64,000 nt of DNA, taken from NCBI GenBank assembly GCA_028868695.1, contig JAGWTZ010000002.1:46128-110127 (forward strand). The letters run 5' to 3'. Both the position numbers and the translations under genes were made by a program. The notes under the pieces are model-generated. The model did not search any database and was not told where the DNA came from. It worked only from the letters and a program-made list of their open reading frames with translations. Shown here piece after piece: positions 17,562-25,933 of the stretch (its first letter is position 1; every line of letters begins with the position of its first letter). Origin of the DNA: Alphaproteobacteria bacterium (GTDB taxonomy: Bacteria; Pseudomonadota; Alphaproteobacteria; Rhizobiales; Aestuariivirgaceae).

Positions 17562-18330
17562 CCAAATCCGCGGCTATGACGACCTTTTCTTTGATTGGGT
17601 CGAGGCCACTTCCCTGAATTCTGCCAGGCAGGCCTTGCCGCTGGTTGCGCGGGCCATGAAGGTCGAAAGCGTTGCCGACATTGGCTGCGGCTCCGGCGCT
17701 TGGCTGGCCGTCTGGAACGAACTCGGTGTTGGCAATGTCACAGGCATCGATGGGAGCTATGTGCGCAAGGAGCGGCTGATGTTCGAAGCCGCCAACTTCA
17801 TCGGGCAGGATCTCCGCCAACCCATCGCCCTGCCGCGCCGCTTTGATCTGGTGCAATGCCTTGAGGTTGCCGAGCACTTGCCTGAAAGCCGGTCCGCCAG
17901 CCTGGTGGATGATCTCTGCCGCCTTTCGGATGTGGTTCTGTTTTCGGCGGCACAGCGCGGCCAGGGTGGCGAGTTTCATATCAATGAACAGAGCCTGGAG
18001 TTTTGGCGCAGCCTGTTTGCAGCTCATGGCTACCAGCCTTTTGATTTCCTGCGCCCAGCCCTGCGCCACGCCGCAAACATCGCGCCCTGGTATAAATACA
18101 ACATGATTGTCTATGCCGCGGAAAGCGCCGCCGGCCGCTTCTCAGCGCCCGCAAGGTCGACCCGCATTGAACCGGGCACGCCTCTGTCCACCGCTGCGGA
18201 TTGGCGCTGGCGCAGCCGCCTCATGCTGGGCCGCTTGCTGCCCCAACCAGTGGCAACAGTGCTTTCGCGCTTAAACTACCGGGCGCGGATGCTGCTGCAG
18301 CCTGCCTCGCCTGAAAGGGGGAAACCATGA
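17545..18330 (+). CDS. SAM-dependent methyltransferase of the glycan cassette
   Basis: 261 residues with the class I SAM motif VADIGCGSGAW near residue 42, then DLVQCLEVAEHLP near 105. The C-terminal 80 residues contain little recognisable structure. ATG 17545 has AAAGG upstream and overlaps the end of the GT2 gene by 17 nt; longer starts would overlap it much further. Position between the glycosyltransferases and the EamA-like gene suggests methylation of the transferred sugar or its precursor, a common end modification. Substrate inferred. Confidence 0.8.
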   Translation: MPAAADQIRGYDDLFFDWVEATSLNSARQALPLVARAMKVESVADIGCGSGAWLAVWNELGVGNVTGIDGSYVRKERLMFEAANFIGQDLRQPIALPRRFDLVQCLEVAEHLPESRSASLVDDLCRLSDVVLFSAAQRGQGGEFHINEQSLEFWRSLFAAHGYQPFDFLRPALRHAANIAPWYKYNMIVYAAESAAGRFSAPARSTRIEPGTPLSTAADWRWRSRLMLGRLLPQPVATVLSRLNYRARMLLQPASPERGKP

Positions 18331-18671
18331 ATGCCAAGATGTTGATCGTGGTGCTGGCAAGCACGGCTTGCGCCGCAAGTGGCCAGCTGCTGTTGAAGCT
18401 CGGCGCAAACCAGCAGGAAAGCATCTCTGGTTATGTGAACCCTCAGGTGTTTTTCGGCCTTGTGCTTTATGTGGTGGGTGCCGCCTTGTGGCTTGTGGCG
18501 CTTTCCCGCCTGCCCCTGATGCTGGTTTATCCTTTCACGCTGTTGACCTTCCTTCTGGTGGGCGCGGGCTCTGCCTTCATCCTTCACGAAACGCCGGGCC
18601 GGATGCTGATGCTGGGCTGGCTGATCATTGCCGCGGGGCTTGCCGTGGTTTCGGCAGCAATGCTCGGCTAG
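18327..18671 (+). CDS. Small EamA/DMT-superfamily transporter (ArnE/F-like)
   Basis: 114 residues with four transmembrane helices, the half-size drug/metabolite transporter architecture seen in ArnE/ArnF subunits that flip undecaprenyl-linked aminoarabinose. GGGG lies 5 nt before the ATG, which overlaps the methyltransferase stop (ATGA). In this operon it probably flips the sugar-lipid made by the GT2 enzyme. Its stop overlaps the stop of the convergent prepilin peptidase gene by 4 nt. Confidence 0.8.
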   Translation: MNAKMLIVVLASTACAASGQLLLKLGANQQESISGYVNPQVFFGLVLYVVGAALWLVALSRLPLMLVYPFTLLTFLLVGAGSAFILHETPGRMLMLGWLIIAAGLAVVSAAMLG

Positions 18672-19168
18672 GACAGAAGCTGAGGCACGGTGACGCTGAG
18701 TGCCGCCATGGCAATGGGCAAGCCATAGGGAATGGCGCGGTCCGATGTGTCAATCAGCTGTTTGATGAAGGCGGGAAACGGCTTGGATTTGACCCATGGG
18801 TTCCACCTGCGCAAGGCTCGCAGCAGGCCAATGAACCCCATGGCGAAGATTGAAACCAGAAACACAAAGATCAGGATCAGATCCGGAGGCATCCACAGGC
18901 TCACCGCTGTAAGGAACTTTACATCCCCCGCCCCCAGCCATTTCAATTGCCAGAACACCACGCAGCAGGCGAACACCGCCGCGGCATTGATGAGCACGGC
19001 CGTGAATGGCAGCGTGGGCCAGGTGACATAGGCATAGGGCACGAAAGCCAGCGCCAGGCCATAGGTGACGAAGTTGGGAATGCGGTAGCTCGTGATGTCA
19101 TAAATCGCGCCAAGCGCGGTGGCGAAGCAGAACAGCAGGCCAAAGCCAAGCTTCACATTCTCCGTCAT
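18668..19168 (-). CDS. cpaA: Prepilin peptidase CpaA/TadV
   Basis: 166 residues, the short CpaA form of the A24 aspartic peptidase family. It has about five helices and the two catalytic aspartates in YDITSYRIPN (near residue 22) and GAGDVKFL (near 66). It removes the leader of Flp prepilins after the conserved glycine. ATG 19168 gives MTENVKLGFG with no clear Shine-Dalgarno; longer starts reach into the neighbouring gene. Transcribed away from the rest of the pilus operon. Confidence 0.92.
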   Translation of the reverse strand: MTENVKLGFGLLFCFATALGAIYDITSYRIPNFVTYGLALAFVPYAYVTWPTLPFTAVLINAAAVFACCVVFWQLKWLGAGDVKFLTAVSLWMPPDLILIFVFLVSIFAMGFIGLLRALRRWNPWVKSKPFPAFIKQLIDTSDRAIPYGLPIAMAALSVTVPQLLS

Positions 19169-19223
19169 GGTGAAGTGCCCGTTTGCAGGCCAGGCCAAGT
19201 TGCGCGCCGCCGGGCGGATGATT

Positions 19224-19784
19224 TCACTTGGCCAGCAGGCCAAGACGGCGCTGGCAATAATTCCGTTCGCGCTTGGCGCCGGAAGCACAAAGCCGCACAT
19301 AAATTATGTGGTTGATGGCACAGCATGCCAGCAGCACCACAAACATCACGCTCAATGCCGAATTCTCAACAGGGAAATAGCCGACGAAAGTCCATTGGCT
19401 GAGATCGGCAACATGGCGGCCAAGCTTGAACAGGCCAAGCCCCGTGGCCAGCATGATGATGCCGAAAGCCACGGCCGTGTGGCCGAGAAGTGCCGTCGTG
19501 AAGATGCTGCGCGAGACAATGGCGTGCAGCGCCAGGCTGGCGACCACAAGCAGAATTGCGATCGACGTTGAAATTCCGTCCAGCTGCGCCAGTGAGCGCA
19601 GCATCGAAATGTTTTGCGTGAAATGGTTCACTGTCAGCAGCGCCCACCACAGGCTCGTCGAAGTCGGATTGATGTCCAAGCCATAGGCAATCAGCTGCGG
19701 CAAGGCAGGCAGAGACAGGATCAAAAACGCAATCAGCGTTTCAACAAAGAACAGCCTCCGGACCGCAACAGAATCAGCCTGCAT
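19224..19784 (-). CDS. Membrane protein of unknown function
   Basis: About 186 residues with five predicted hydrophobic segments (VETLIAFLILSLPALPQLIA, IAILLVVASLALHAIV, ALLGHTAVAFGIIMLATGLG, LSVMFVVLLACCAINHII among them) and short polar loops. I recognise no family. It lies 55 nt upstream of cpaA, same direction, and divergent from the pilin operon, so a link to pilus biogenesis is possible. The ATG at 19784 has GGGA too close for an ideal ribosome site, and a TTG further upstream is less likely, so the N-terminus is uncertain. Confidence 0.6.
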   Translation of the reverse strand: MQADSVAVRRLFFVETLIAFLILSLPALPQLIAYGLDINPTSTSLWWALLTVNHFTQNISMLRSLAQLDGISTSIAILLVVASLALHAIVSRSIFTTALLGHTAVAFGIIMLATGLGLFKLGRHVADLSQWTFVGYFPVENSALSVMFVVLLACCAINHIIYVRLCASGAKRERNYCQRRLGLLAK

Positions 19785-20211
19785 GTCCCATTTTGGCCGC
19801 TCAAAAGTTAACAACTCTTTAAACAACCAGAACGGCAATTTTCAAATAATACAATCTATGCGGGATAATTGGCCGAATCCCCCAAAAAAGGTTGCAAATA
19901 GAGTAAATTTCGCTCGATTGATTTCCATTGCAAACTGCAGTTGCATTTTCACGTAAATATTTGTTTTTAAAATATTTTATGAGACCGACGGTGTCCACGC
20001 TGGGGCCAAAACCGGGATTCACAGTTGCCCAGGCCGATTCGACAAACTTATAGGCTTATAATACGTTAATTTGGTGTCTCATTTTGACGGCGGATAAAAA
20101 GGGCACCGTCGGGATGGGTCATTTTCGGGCGTCGGGAATGGATCGGGACCAGTCGAGCTCAAGTCCTGAAGCTCACAGTAAGTAGAAGTACGAACAACAG
20201 GGACTAAGCAA
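19785..20211. other. AT-rich control region upstream of the Flp pilin genes
   Basis: No gene seen. Markedly AT-rich around 19840-19990, unlike the rest of the window, with an inverted repeat near 19955-19980 (AATATTT and AAATATT). A consensus TATAAT lies at 20057-20062, but no good -35 stands at the right distance. The last 150 nt would be the pilin mRNA leader. Confidence 0.5.
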
Positions 20212-20391
20212 ATGACCAACATCAAGAAGCTCATCATCGCCTTGCACAAGGAAGAGGAAGGCGCTGCCTTCATCGAATACACCGTGTTGCTGGGCGTCAT
20301 CCTGGCGGCCTCGGTTGCCACCGTGGCTGCTGTCGGCACCTGGGCTGCCGGCAAGTGGAACACCCTGAACACCACGCTCGCGGCTCATTAA
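20212..20391 (+). CDS. flp: Flp-type pilin, copy 1
   Basis: 59-residue type IVb prepilin. A 17-residue charged leader ends in glycine 17, followed by mature AAFIEYTVLLGV with Glu at +5 and Tyr at +6, exactly the CpaA cleavage signature. The mature 42-residue pilin is almost entirely one hydrophobic helix, ending WAAGKWNTLN plus TTLAAH. It is the structural subunit of the Tad pilus encoded downstream. It shares 39 consecutive identical residues with copy 2, which starts 84 nt downstream, yet their codons differ widely. GGA of GGACTAAG lies upstream as a modest ribosome site. Confidence 0.93.
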   Translation: MTNIKKLIIALHKEEEGAAFIEYTVLLGVILAASVATVAAVGTWAAGKWNTLNTTLAAH

Positions 20392-20475
20392 GAGTTTGGC
20401 CGCGCCGCCGCGCTGGCTGTTGGCAAGCAATGCAGCCGCAGCCGCGCAGTGACGCCCAAAACAAAGGTGGCAATC

Positions 20476-20661
20476 ATGACCAAGGCAATTGACGTACTGT
20501 GTCGGGCAGCCTTGTCGTTGCACCGGGGGGAAGAGGGCGCTGCTTTCATCGAATACACCGTGCTGCTGGGCGTGATCCTGGCGGCATCGGTTGCAACGGT
20601 GGCAGCAGTTGGCACTTGGGCAGCAGGCAAGTGGAACACGCTGAACGCTGCGCTCCCTTGA
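20476..20661 (+). CDS. flp: Flp-type pilin, copy 2
   Basis: 61-residue prepilin with a different 21-residue leader (MTKAIDVLCRAALSLHRGEEG) and the same mature core starting AAFIEYTVLLGV, ending NAALP. Cleavage is expected after glycine 21. AGGTGG stands about 6 nt before the ATG. From EEG to NTLN it is identical in protein to copy 1, with 15 synonymous codon differences in 39 codons and no replacement, so purifying selection keeps the duplicate. Confidence 0.93.
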   Translation: MTKAIDVLCRAALSLHRGEEGAAFIEYTVLLGVILAASVATVAAVGTWAAGKWNTLNAALP

Positions 20662-20687
20662 GCGGCAGGTTCACACGATGAATTGCG

Positions 20688-20714
20688 GCCGCCCCTCCTG
20701 AAAGGTGGGGCGGC
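20688..20714 (+). terminator. Strong hairpin after the second pilin gene
   Basis: GCCGCCCCTCC pairs with GGTGGGGCGGC (10 of 11 positions) around the loop TGAAA, in the gap between pilin copy 2 and cpaB. No T-run follows, so it is better read as an mRNA-stabilising or partly terminating element that lets pilin mRNA exceed that of the assembly genes. Confidence 0.5.
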
Positions 20715-20753
20715 TGCAGGGGCAAATGAATTCAAACGGCGAAGTTGAATCGA

Positions 20754-21872
20754 ATGGGACCTCGGGCAAATACCTTTGTGATGCTGGCGCTGGCCGTCGT
20801 TTTCGGCGTGGTCGCCGTGGTGCTGGCCAATGTCTGGCTGACAAGCCAAAAACCCACCGCACAAGTCAGCAGCGCGGCGCCGGAGCCGGCGGCGACCCTC
20901 GTGGTCGCCAGCAGGGATGTGACCTATGGCGAAGCGCTCACGCCGGAAAATCTCCGTGAGATCGCCTGGCCCGCCAGCGCCTTGCCCAGCGGCTCTTACA
21001 GCAAGATTGCTGATGTGACTGCAGATGGCGGCCATCTCGCGCTGACATCGCTGAGCCCGAACGAGCCGATCCTGAAATGGAAGATTTCTGGCGCGGGCGG
21101 CCGCGCTGCGCTTTCCGAAATGGTGGCCTCGGGCATGCGCGCCGTGGCCATCCGCGTCAATGACCTTGGCGGCGTTGCCGGCTTTGTGCTGCCGGGTGAC
21201 CGCGTGGATGTTCTCTACACCAAGACAGCTTCCGGCACCGAGCAGGATGGTTCTTCCACCGACATCCTGATCCAGAACGTCAAGGTGCTGGCGGCAGACC
21301 AGACCGTGGACCAGAAGACCGGCAAGCCCATTCAGGCCAAGGATGTGACGGTTGAAGTTTCCGAGGCAGACAGCCAGAAGCTGGCGCTCGCCCAAACAGT
21401 GGGCATCGTGTCGCTGGCGCTGCGCGCCGCAGGCTCCAGCGAAGTCTCGCAGCCCAAGCGCATCGTCAGCGCCGAACTCACAACCTCCCCTTCGGCCTAT
21501 CTGTCGGCCCAGAAGGAGCTTGAAGCCACCGTCAACGCCAAGATCGCCCAGCTCGAAGAGATGGTGCAGAAGTCAGACTCCAGCAAGGCGGACATGCTGG
21601 GCAAGCTTGATGACGTCGCCCAAAAGCTCACCGGCCAGATCAACAGCGCCTCAGGCGACACCCAGGCGGTGAAGGGCAAGCTCGCCGCGCTGGAAGACCT
21701 GGTGAAGAATTCGCAAAACCAATCCGGTGACGAGTTGAAGAAGCGCCTGGCGGAACTTCTGGGCAGCATGAACCAGAAGGCCGATGCGCCGGCAATCGTC
21801 AAGGCAAAGACAGTGACAGTGAGTGTGGCCCATGGCTCCAAGAAGGAAGCCGTGGAGGTTCTCGCGGAATAA
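20754..21872 (+). CDS. cpaB: Flp pilus assembly protein CpaB/RcpC, with long C-terminal extension
   Basis: 372 residues. N-terminal membrane anchor (about 9-27), SAF domain (TLVVASRDVTYGEALTPENL, about 45-110), then the CpaB core (VLPGDRVDVLYT near 140; DVTVEVSEADSQKLALAQ near 205). Family members are usually about 270 residues. Here about 110 extra residues (about 250-355) form a Lys/Glu/Gln-rich segment with heptad-like spacing, probably a coiled coil. It acts in the periplasm with the secretin. ATG 20754 gives MGPRANTFVM; the TTG three codons earlier is weaker. Confidence 0.9.
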   Translation: MGPRANTFVMLALAVVFGVVAVVLANVWLTSQKPTAQVSSAAPEPAATLVVASRDVTYGEALTPENLREIAWPASALPSGSYSKIADVTADGGHLALTSLSPNEPILKWKISGAGGRAALSEMVASGMRAVAIRVNDLGGVAGFVLPGDRVDVLYTKTASGTEQDGSSTDILIQNVKVLAADQTVDQKTGKPIQAKDVTVEVSEADSQKLALAQTVGIVSLALRAAGSSEVSQPKRIVSAELTTSPSAYLSAQKELEATVNAKIAQLEEMVQKSDSSKADMLGKLDDVAQKLTGQINSASGDTQAVKGKLAALEDLVKNSQNQSGDELKKRLAELLGSMNQKADAPAIVKAKTVTVSVAHGSKKEAVEVLAE

Positions 21873-21875
21873 CCG

Positions 21876-23399
21876 ATGCAATTGCCTTGGGGGGTCAGGG
21901 CCAAAACAAAAATTGAGGCAAACAAGGTGGCAACAACTCGGATAAGGCAAAAGAGGCCAAGCGCGGCGAAAGCGGCGGTGCGCGGTCTCATTCTACTAGG
22001 GCTCTTCGTCATGGCGGTGCTTGGCAATGACGCCGCGGTCAACGCCGCGCGCATCATCAAGCTTTCACCCAGCAACCGCCTGGCCCGCATGCAGATTGCC
22101 GAAGGCACTTCTGAAACCTACAAGATCACCGCGCCGTTCTCAGAGGTGGTGGTGGGCGATCCTGAGGTTGCCGACGTCAACCCGATGACCGACCACACGG
22201 TCTATGTGCTGGGCAAGAAGCTCGGCCTCACCAACATCACCGTCTTCGATGATCAGAAGAAGCTGATCGGCGTGATTGACGTTGAGGTGACGCATGACCT
22301 CACTGGCCTGCGCCAGGCCCTGCATGAGGCGCTGCCCAGCTCAAACATCAAGGTGCGCTCGATCAATGGCCGCATCCTGCTTGAAGGCTCGGTGCCCAGC
22401 GCCCCCGCCGCCGAGCGCGCCATGTCGCTGGCCCGCGAATTCGCCGGCGATGACAAGATGGTTTCCAATTCGCTCAGCGTGGAAGACAACCAGCAGGTCA
22501 ACCTCGAAGTGCGCTTCGTGGAAGTGAACCGCCTGGCCGGCAAGGAGTTCGGCATCAACTGGAACATGACCAGCAACGGCAATGGCTTTGCCCAGGGCAC
22601 CGCCATCCAGGGCACGGGCGGCATCGGCACACCGGGAAGCGGCCTTGGTGGCCTTTCCGCGGCGCTGCCCTTCGCCAACATTGTGGCCAACATCCTCGAC
22701 AATGGCATCAGCCCCGATTTGCTGATCACCGCGCTGGAGCAAAAACGCCTGGCCCGCCGCTTGGCGGAGCCCAATCTCACCGCCCTGTCGGGTGAAAGCG
22801 CCAGCTTCCATGCTGGTGGTGAATTCCCCATCCCCGTGGCGCAGGACAACGGCAAGGTGACCATTGAGTTCAAGGAATTCGGCGTCAAGCTGAACTTCAC
22901 GCCGGTGGTGCTCGATCGTGGCCTGATCAACCTGAAGATCAACCCCGAGGTAAGCGAAATCGACTCGGCCAACAGCGTGCGCCTCACCCAAGGTGGCGTG
23001 CTGATCCCAGGCCTTTCGGTGCGCCGCGCCAGCACCAGCGTTGAGCTGCGCGACGGCCAAAGCTTCGCCATCGCCGGCCTGTTGCAGGCAGTGAATGCCA
23101 AGACGGTGGACCAGGTTCCATGGCTGGGCGACGTTCCCATTCTTGGCACGCTGTTCCGCTCCTCTGCCTTCCAGAAGCGTGAATCTGATCTGGTGATCAT
23201 CGTCACGCCGCGCCTGGCAAGGCCGGTGGCCTCGCTGCAGCAGCTGCACACGCCGCTCGATTACGTCCAGTCATCCAACGAGCCGGAACTGTTCCTTGAC
23301 GGGCAAACCGAAGTGCAGCGCCGCCGCATGAAGGACGGCAAGGCCGTCGATATTTATGGTCACATCATTGATTGGCCGGAAACACAGGTGAAACAATGA
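21876..23399 (+). CDS. cpaC: Tad secretin CpaC/RcpA
   Basis: 507 residues, the outer-membrane pore of the Tad apparatus. Signal/anchor segment near 35-55, BON-like/N domain (ARIIKLSPSNRLARMQIAEG to VTHDLTGLRQALHEALP, about 58-150) and secretin domain from about 280 (PNLTALSGESASFHAGGEFPIP near 305, VRRASTSVELRDGQSFAIAGLL near 380, VPWLGDVPILGTLFRS near 412). Starts 3 nt after cpaB. It overlaps the next gene by the ATGA arrangement, indicating coupled translation. Confidence 0.95.
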   Translation: MQLPWGVRAKTKIEANKVATTRIRQKRPSAAKAAVRGLILLGLFVMAVLGNDAAVNAARIIKLSPSNRLARMQIAEGTSETYKITAPFSEVVVGDPEVADVNPMTDHTVYVLGKKLGLTNITVFDDQKKLIGVIDVEVTHDLTGLRQALHEALPSSNIKVRSINGRILLEGSVPSAPAAERAMSLAREFAGDDKMVSNSLSVEDNQQVNLEVRFVEVNRLAGKEFGINWNMTSNGNGFAQGTAIQGTGGIGTPGSGLGGLSAALPFANIVANILDNGISPDLLITALEQKRLARRLAEPNLTALSGESASFHAGGEFPIPVAQDNGKVTIEFKEFGVKLNFTPVVLDRGLINLKINPEVSEIDSANSVRLTQGGVLIPGLSVRRASTSVELRDGQSFAIAGLLQAVNAKTVDQVPWLGDVPILGTLFRSSAFQKRESDLVIIVTPRLARPVASLQQLHTPLDYVQSSNEPELFLDGQTEVQRRRMKDGKAVDIYGHIIDWPETQVKQ

Positions 23400-23794
23400 C
23401 CAGCCGCAAACTCCCGATCTTCATCACCACACTGGCGCTTGGCTTGGCCATGGCCACAGGTGCCGCCCTTGCCGCCGATGCCTGTGACACATGCGGGCCG
23501 CGCACCCACCACGCGAAGAAACATGCCGTGGCGGCAGACCCTGCCGAGTTCTGGGGCAACCCCTACTACACGCCCGATGACCACGCCGACACCATCGCCA
23601 TTAGCGCTGGCAATGCCGCGGCGGCCAACATCGCGGTGCAGACCGAAAACCCATGGCCAGCCTATCTGAACGACATGGACTTCGAGAATTCCGGCGAAGT
23701 GTCCGACAAGGTGATGCTGGAGTTTCTCGCCCGCCACGCCAAGCAGGATGCGCCGCCGCCAACTGTCAATTTCAATATCGTAGGAGCGAAATAA
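23396..23794 (+). CDS. Small exported protein in the pilus operon, unrecognised
   Basis: 132 residues. Signal peptide to about residue 28 (ITTLALGLAMATGAALA), then DACDTCGP, a charged middle and no obvious membrane segment after processing. The ATG overlaps the cpaC stop. It stands where cpaD, a lipoprotein of about 220 residues, normally sits in alphaproteobacterial cpa operons, but it lacks a lipobox and I see no resemblance to CpaD. The Cys-x-x-Cys could bind metal or form a disulphide. Function not known; pilus assembly is inferred from position. Confidence 0.7.
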   Translation: MTSRKLPIFITTLALGLAMATGAALAADACDTCGPRTHHAKKHAVAADPAEFWGNPYYTPDDHADTIAISAGNAAAANIAVQTENPWPAYLNDMDFENSGEVSDKVMLEFLARHAKQDAPPPTVNFNIVGAK

Positions 23795-23820
23795 CGCCAA
23801 GCGGCGACTGGAGACCTAAG

Positions 23821-25413
23821 ATGAGACGGCTTCGAGCAGTGTTGGCTGGCCAGCTTGGCCAGTTCGGTGAAGACCAGTCTGGCCTGGCGCTCATCTATGT
23901 CACCATGGCCCTGCCGGTGATCATCGGCTTTGCCCTTCTCGCCATTGATTTCAGCCGCTTTGCCACCTTGCAGTCTTCCTTGCAAAATGGCGTGGATGCG
24001 CTGGCTCTTGCCGGGGCCGCCGAGCTTGACCACCAGCCCGACGCCATTGACCGCGCCAACCGCGCGATGACAAACCTGCTCACCACCAACAAGAGCCTGT
24101 TTGCAACAACCGTTACCACCATCAATTCCGCCGCAGTGGGAACACCCTGCTTCATGACCGCGCTGCCGCCTTCCGACACCACCAAAATCGGCCCCGGCAC
24201 CAGCTATGCCTGCCTCGACACCTCACAGGCCTCCGCCGCGAAGACGGCCAACTATGTCTCACTCACCGTCACGCCGCAAAGCTTCGCGACGATCTTCCCG
24301 CCGGAATTCATCCAGGCCGTTTCCGGCACCACCTCAACCCAGGCCCGCGCGGTGGCCGGCTTGAAGCAGGCGGCCTGCAATTTCACGCCGCTGTTCATCT
24401 GCAACCCGAATGAGCCCACCTCGGGCAGCAACACCGGTGACGACTATGGCTTCTCCAGCGTGGCGGAAACCGGCAAGATCATCGCGCTGAAGCAACACAC
24501 GTCAAGTTCGCAATGGTCTCCCGGCAACTATGGTTTCCTGCAGCCCAACGCCGGCCCCGGCGCCCACACCCTGAAGCAAATGATCGCCGAGGCCACGCCT
24601 TCGGCCTGTTTCATTCTGAACGGGCTTTACACGCAAACCGGCAACATCACCTCCGCCGCTGATGCCTTCAACACCCGCTTTGACCTTTACACCGGCAGCT
24701 TCGGCCAGACGTCTGACCACACCAACTATCCGCCCGCCGCCAATGTGCGCAAAGGCTATGTGGTGAAGAAGTCCAGCGGCAACGGCAACGCCAGCCCCTG
24801 CAACGACAACAACCCGATCACTGCTTTCTTTGGCTCCAAGAACGGCAACGCCAACTATGACATGGCCATGGGCTTGGCTCATGACAGCGTGATTGACCCC
24901 AACACCCGCATCGGCAACGGCGATTGGGGTGGCGACACACCCAGCACGGACGTTCTCACCACCGATTTCAAGGAATATTGGAAAGCCAATTTCAACGGCA
25001 TCGCAATCCCGAGGGATGCCAATGGCGTGTCATATTCCAACACCCACCTGCCATCGCGCTATGACATCTATCAATATGAGATCAACAACAATCTCGTCAC
25101 CCATGTGGGTGCGGGCAACGGCTTGACCGGCAACAACAACATTCCGGGTGAAACCGGCGCTCCCGTCTGCGCGGCGGGCCTAGGCGTTTCCAACCCCGAC
25201 AGGCGCATTATCTATGCGGCCATCATCAATTGCGGCGCCGCAGCCCTCGGCAATGGCAGTTCCGGCGGCCCTTATGTGGCGGCGGAATTCGGCAAGTTCT
25301 TCATGACCGAGCCGATGGGCAGCGACAATGTGCTCTACACCGAGCTGGTCAGCGTGGTGAAGCCCGGCCAGGCCGACAGCGTGATCCGCGACATTGTGCA
25401 GTTGTACCGGTGA
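23821..25413 (+). CDS. tadG: TadG-like pseudopilin/pilus assembly protein
   Basis: 530 residues. Short cytoplasmic N-terminus, then a TadE-like hydrophobic helix (GLALIYVTMALPVIIGFALLAIDFSRF, about 21-47) and a long extracytoplasmic region rich in Thr, Asn and Gly with several cysteines. This matches the TadG family, membrane-anchored proteins with Flp pseudopilin-like N-termini and large soluble domains. GGAG lies 9 nt before the ATG at 23821. Followed 4 nt later by a TadE gene. Confidence 0.85.
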   Translation: MRRLRAVLAGQLGQFGEDQSGLALIYVTMALPVIIGFALLAIDFSRFATLQSSLQNGVDALALAGAAELDHQPDAIDRANRAMTNLLTTNKSLFATTVTTINSAAVGTPCFMTALPPSDTTKIGPGTSYACLDTSQASAAKTANYVSLTVTPQSFATIFPPEFIQAVSGTTSTQARAVAGLKQAACNFTPLFICNPNEPTSGSNTGDDYGFSSVAETGKIIALKQHTSSSQWSPGNYGFLQPNAGPGAHTLKQMIAEATPSACFILNGLYTQTGNITSAADAFNTRFDLYTGSFGQTSDHTNYPPAANVRKGYVVKKSSGNGNASPCNDNNPITAFFGSKNGNANYDMAMGLAHDSVIDPNTRIGNGDWGGDTPSTDVLTTDFKEYWKANFNGIAIPRDANGVSYSNTHLPSRYDIYQYEINNNLVTHVGAGNGLTGNNNIPGETGAPVCAAGLGVSNPDRRIIYAAIINCGAAALGNGSSGGPYVAAEFGKFFMTEPMGSDNVLYTELVSVVKPGQADSVIRDIVQLYR

Positions 25414-25417
25414 AGCC

Positions 25418-25933
25418 ATGCCGCGCAGTCCAGCCATAGCCAGATTCATGCGTGAGACAGACGGCGCCGTCCTTGTTGAAATGGCGGTGGTCATCCCCAT
25501 GCTCGCCACGCTGGGCTTCGGCACGCTGGAGTTCGGCTATTATTTCTATGACCGGCAGATCATCGAGTCCGGCTTGCGCGACGGCGCCCGCTATGCGGCG
25601 GGCCGGCCCTACAACCCCAGCAACGCCACTCAGACCGCGCAGGTCATTTCCGATGCCAAGAACATCGCCACCACCGGCACCAATAGCGGCGGCACGCCAC
25701 GGCTGAGCTGGTGGACAACCACCAACGTCACCGTGGCCTATAGCACCGTGGCCAATCCCAACACATGCGGCACAGGCAACACCCAGGCCTGTTATCGCTA
25801 CTCAGGCAGTGTTCCACTGGTCACGGTCTCAACCAGTGTCACCTATCCGCAGCTTGGTTTTCTGGGCGTGCTCGGGCTTTCCGACATCACCATCGCAACG
25901 TCTCATCAGGAAAGGGTGATCGGTGTCCGCTAA
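25418..25933 (+). CDS. tadE: TadE-like minor pseudopilin
   Basis: 171 residues. Near the N-terminus is the TadE motif ETDGAVLVEMAVVIPMLATLGFGTLEFGYYFYDRQ, in which the prepilin-like G-A cleavage site with Glu at +5 is visible. The rest is an extracytoplasmic domain with one Cys pair. TadE/TadF pseudopilins are processed by the CpaA/TadV peptidase and are needed for pilus formation. I take ATG 25418 and not a start inside tadG. Overlaps the next gene by 11 nt. Confidence 0.88.
   Translation: MPRSPAIARFMRETDGAVLVEMAVVIPMLATLGFGTLEFGYYFYDRQIIESGLRDGARYAAGRPYNPSNATQTAQVISDAKNIATTGTNSGGTPRLSWWTTTNVTVAYSTVANPNTCGTGNTQACYRYSGSVPLVTVSTSVTYPQLGFLGVLGLSDITIATSHQERVIGVR

Noticed and set aside
19956..19967. 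Third copy of the shared operator (AATATTTGTTTT) upstream of the pilins
   Set aside because: Only a 12-base AT-rich match without the palindromic arms and not at a transporter promoter; likely chance in AT-rich DNA.
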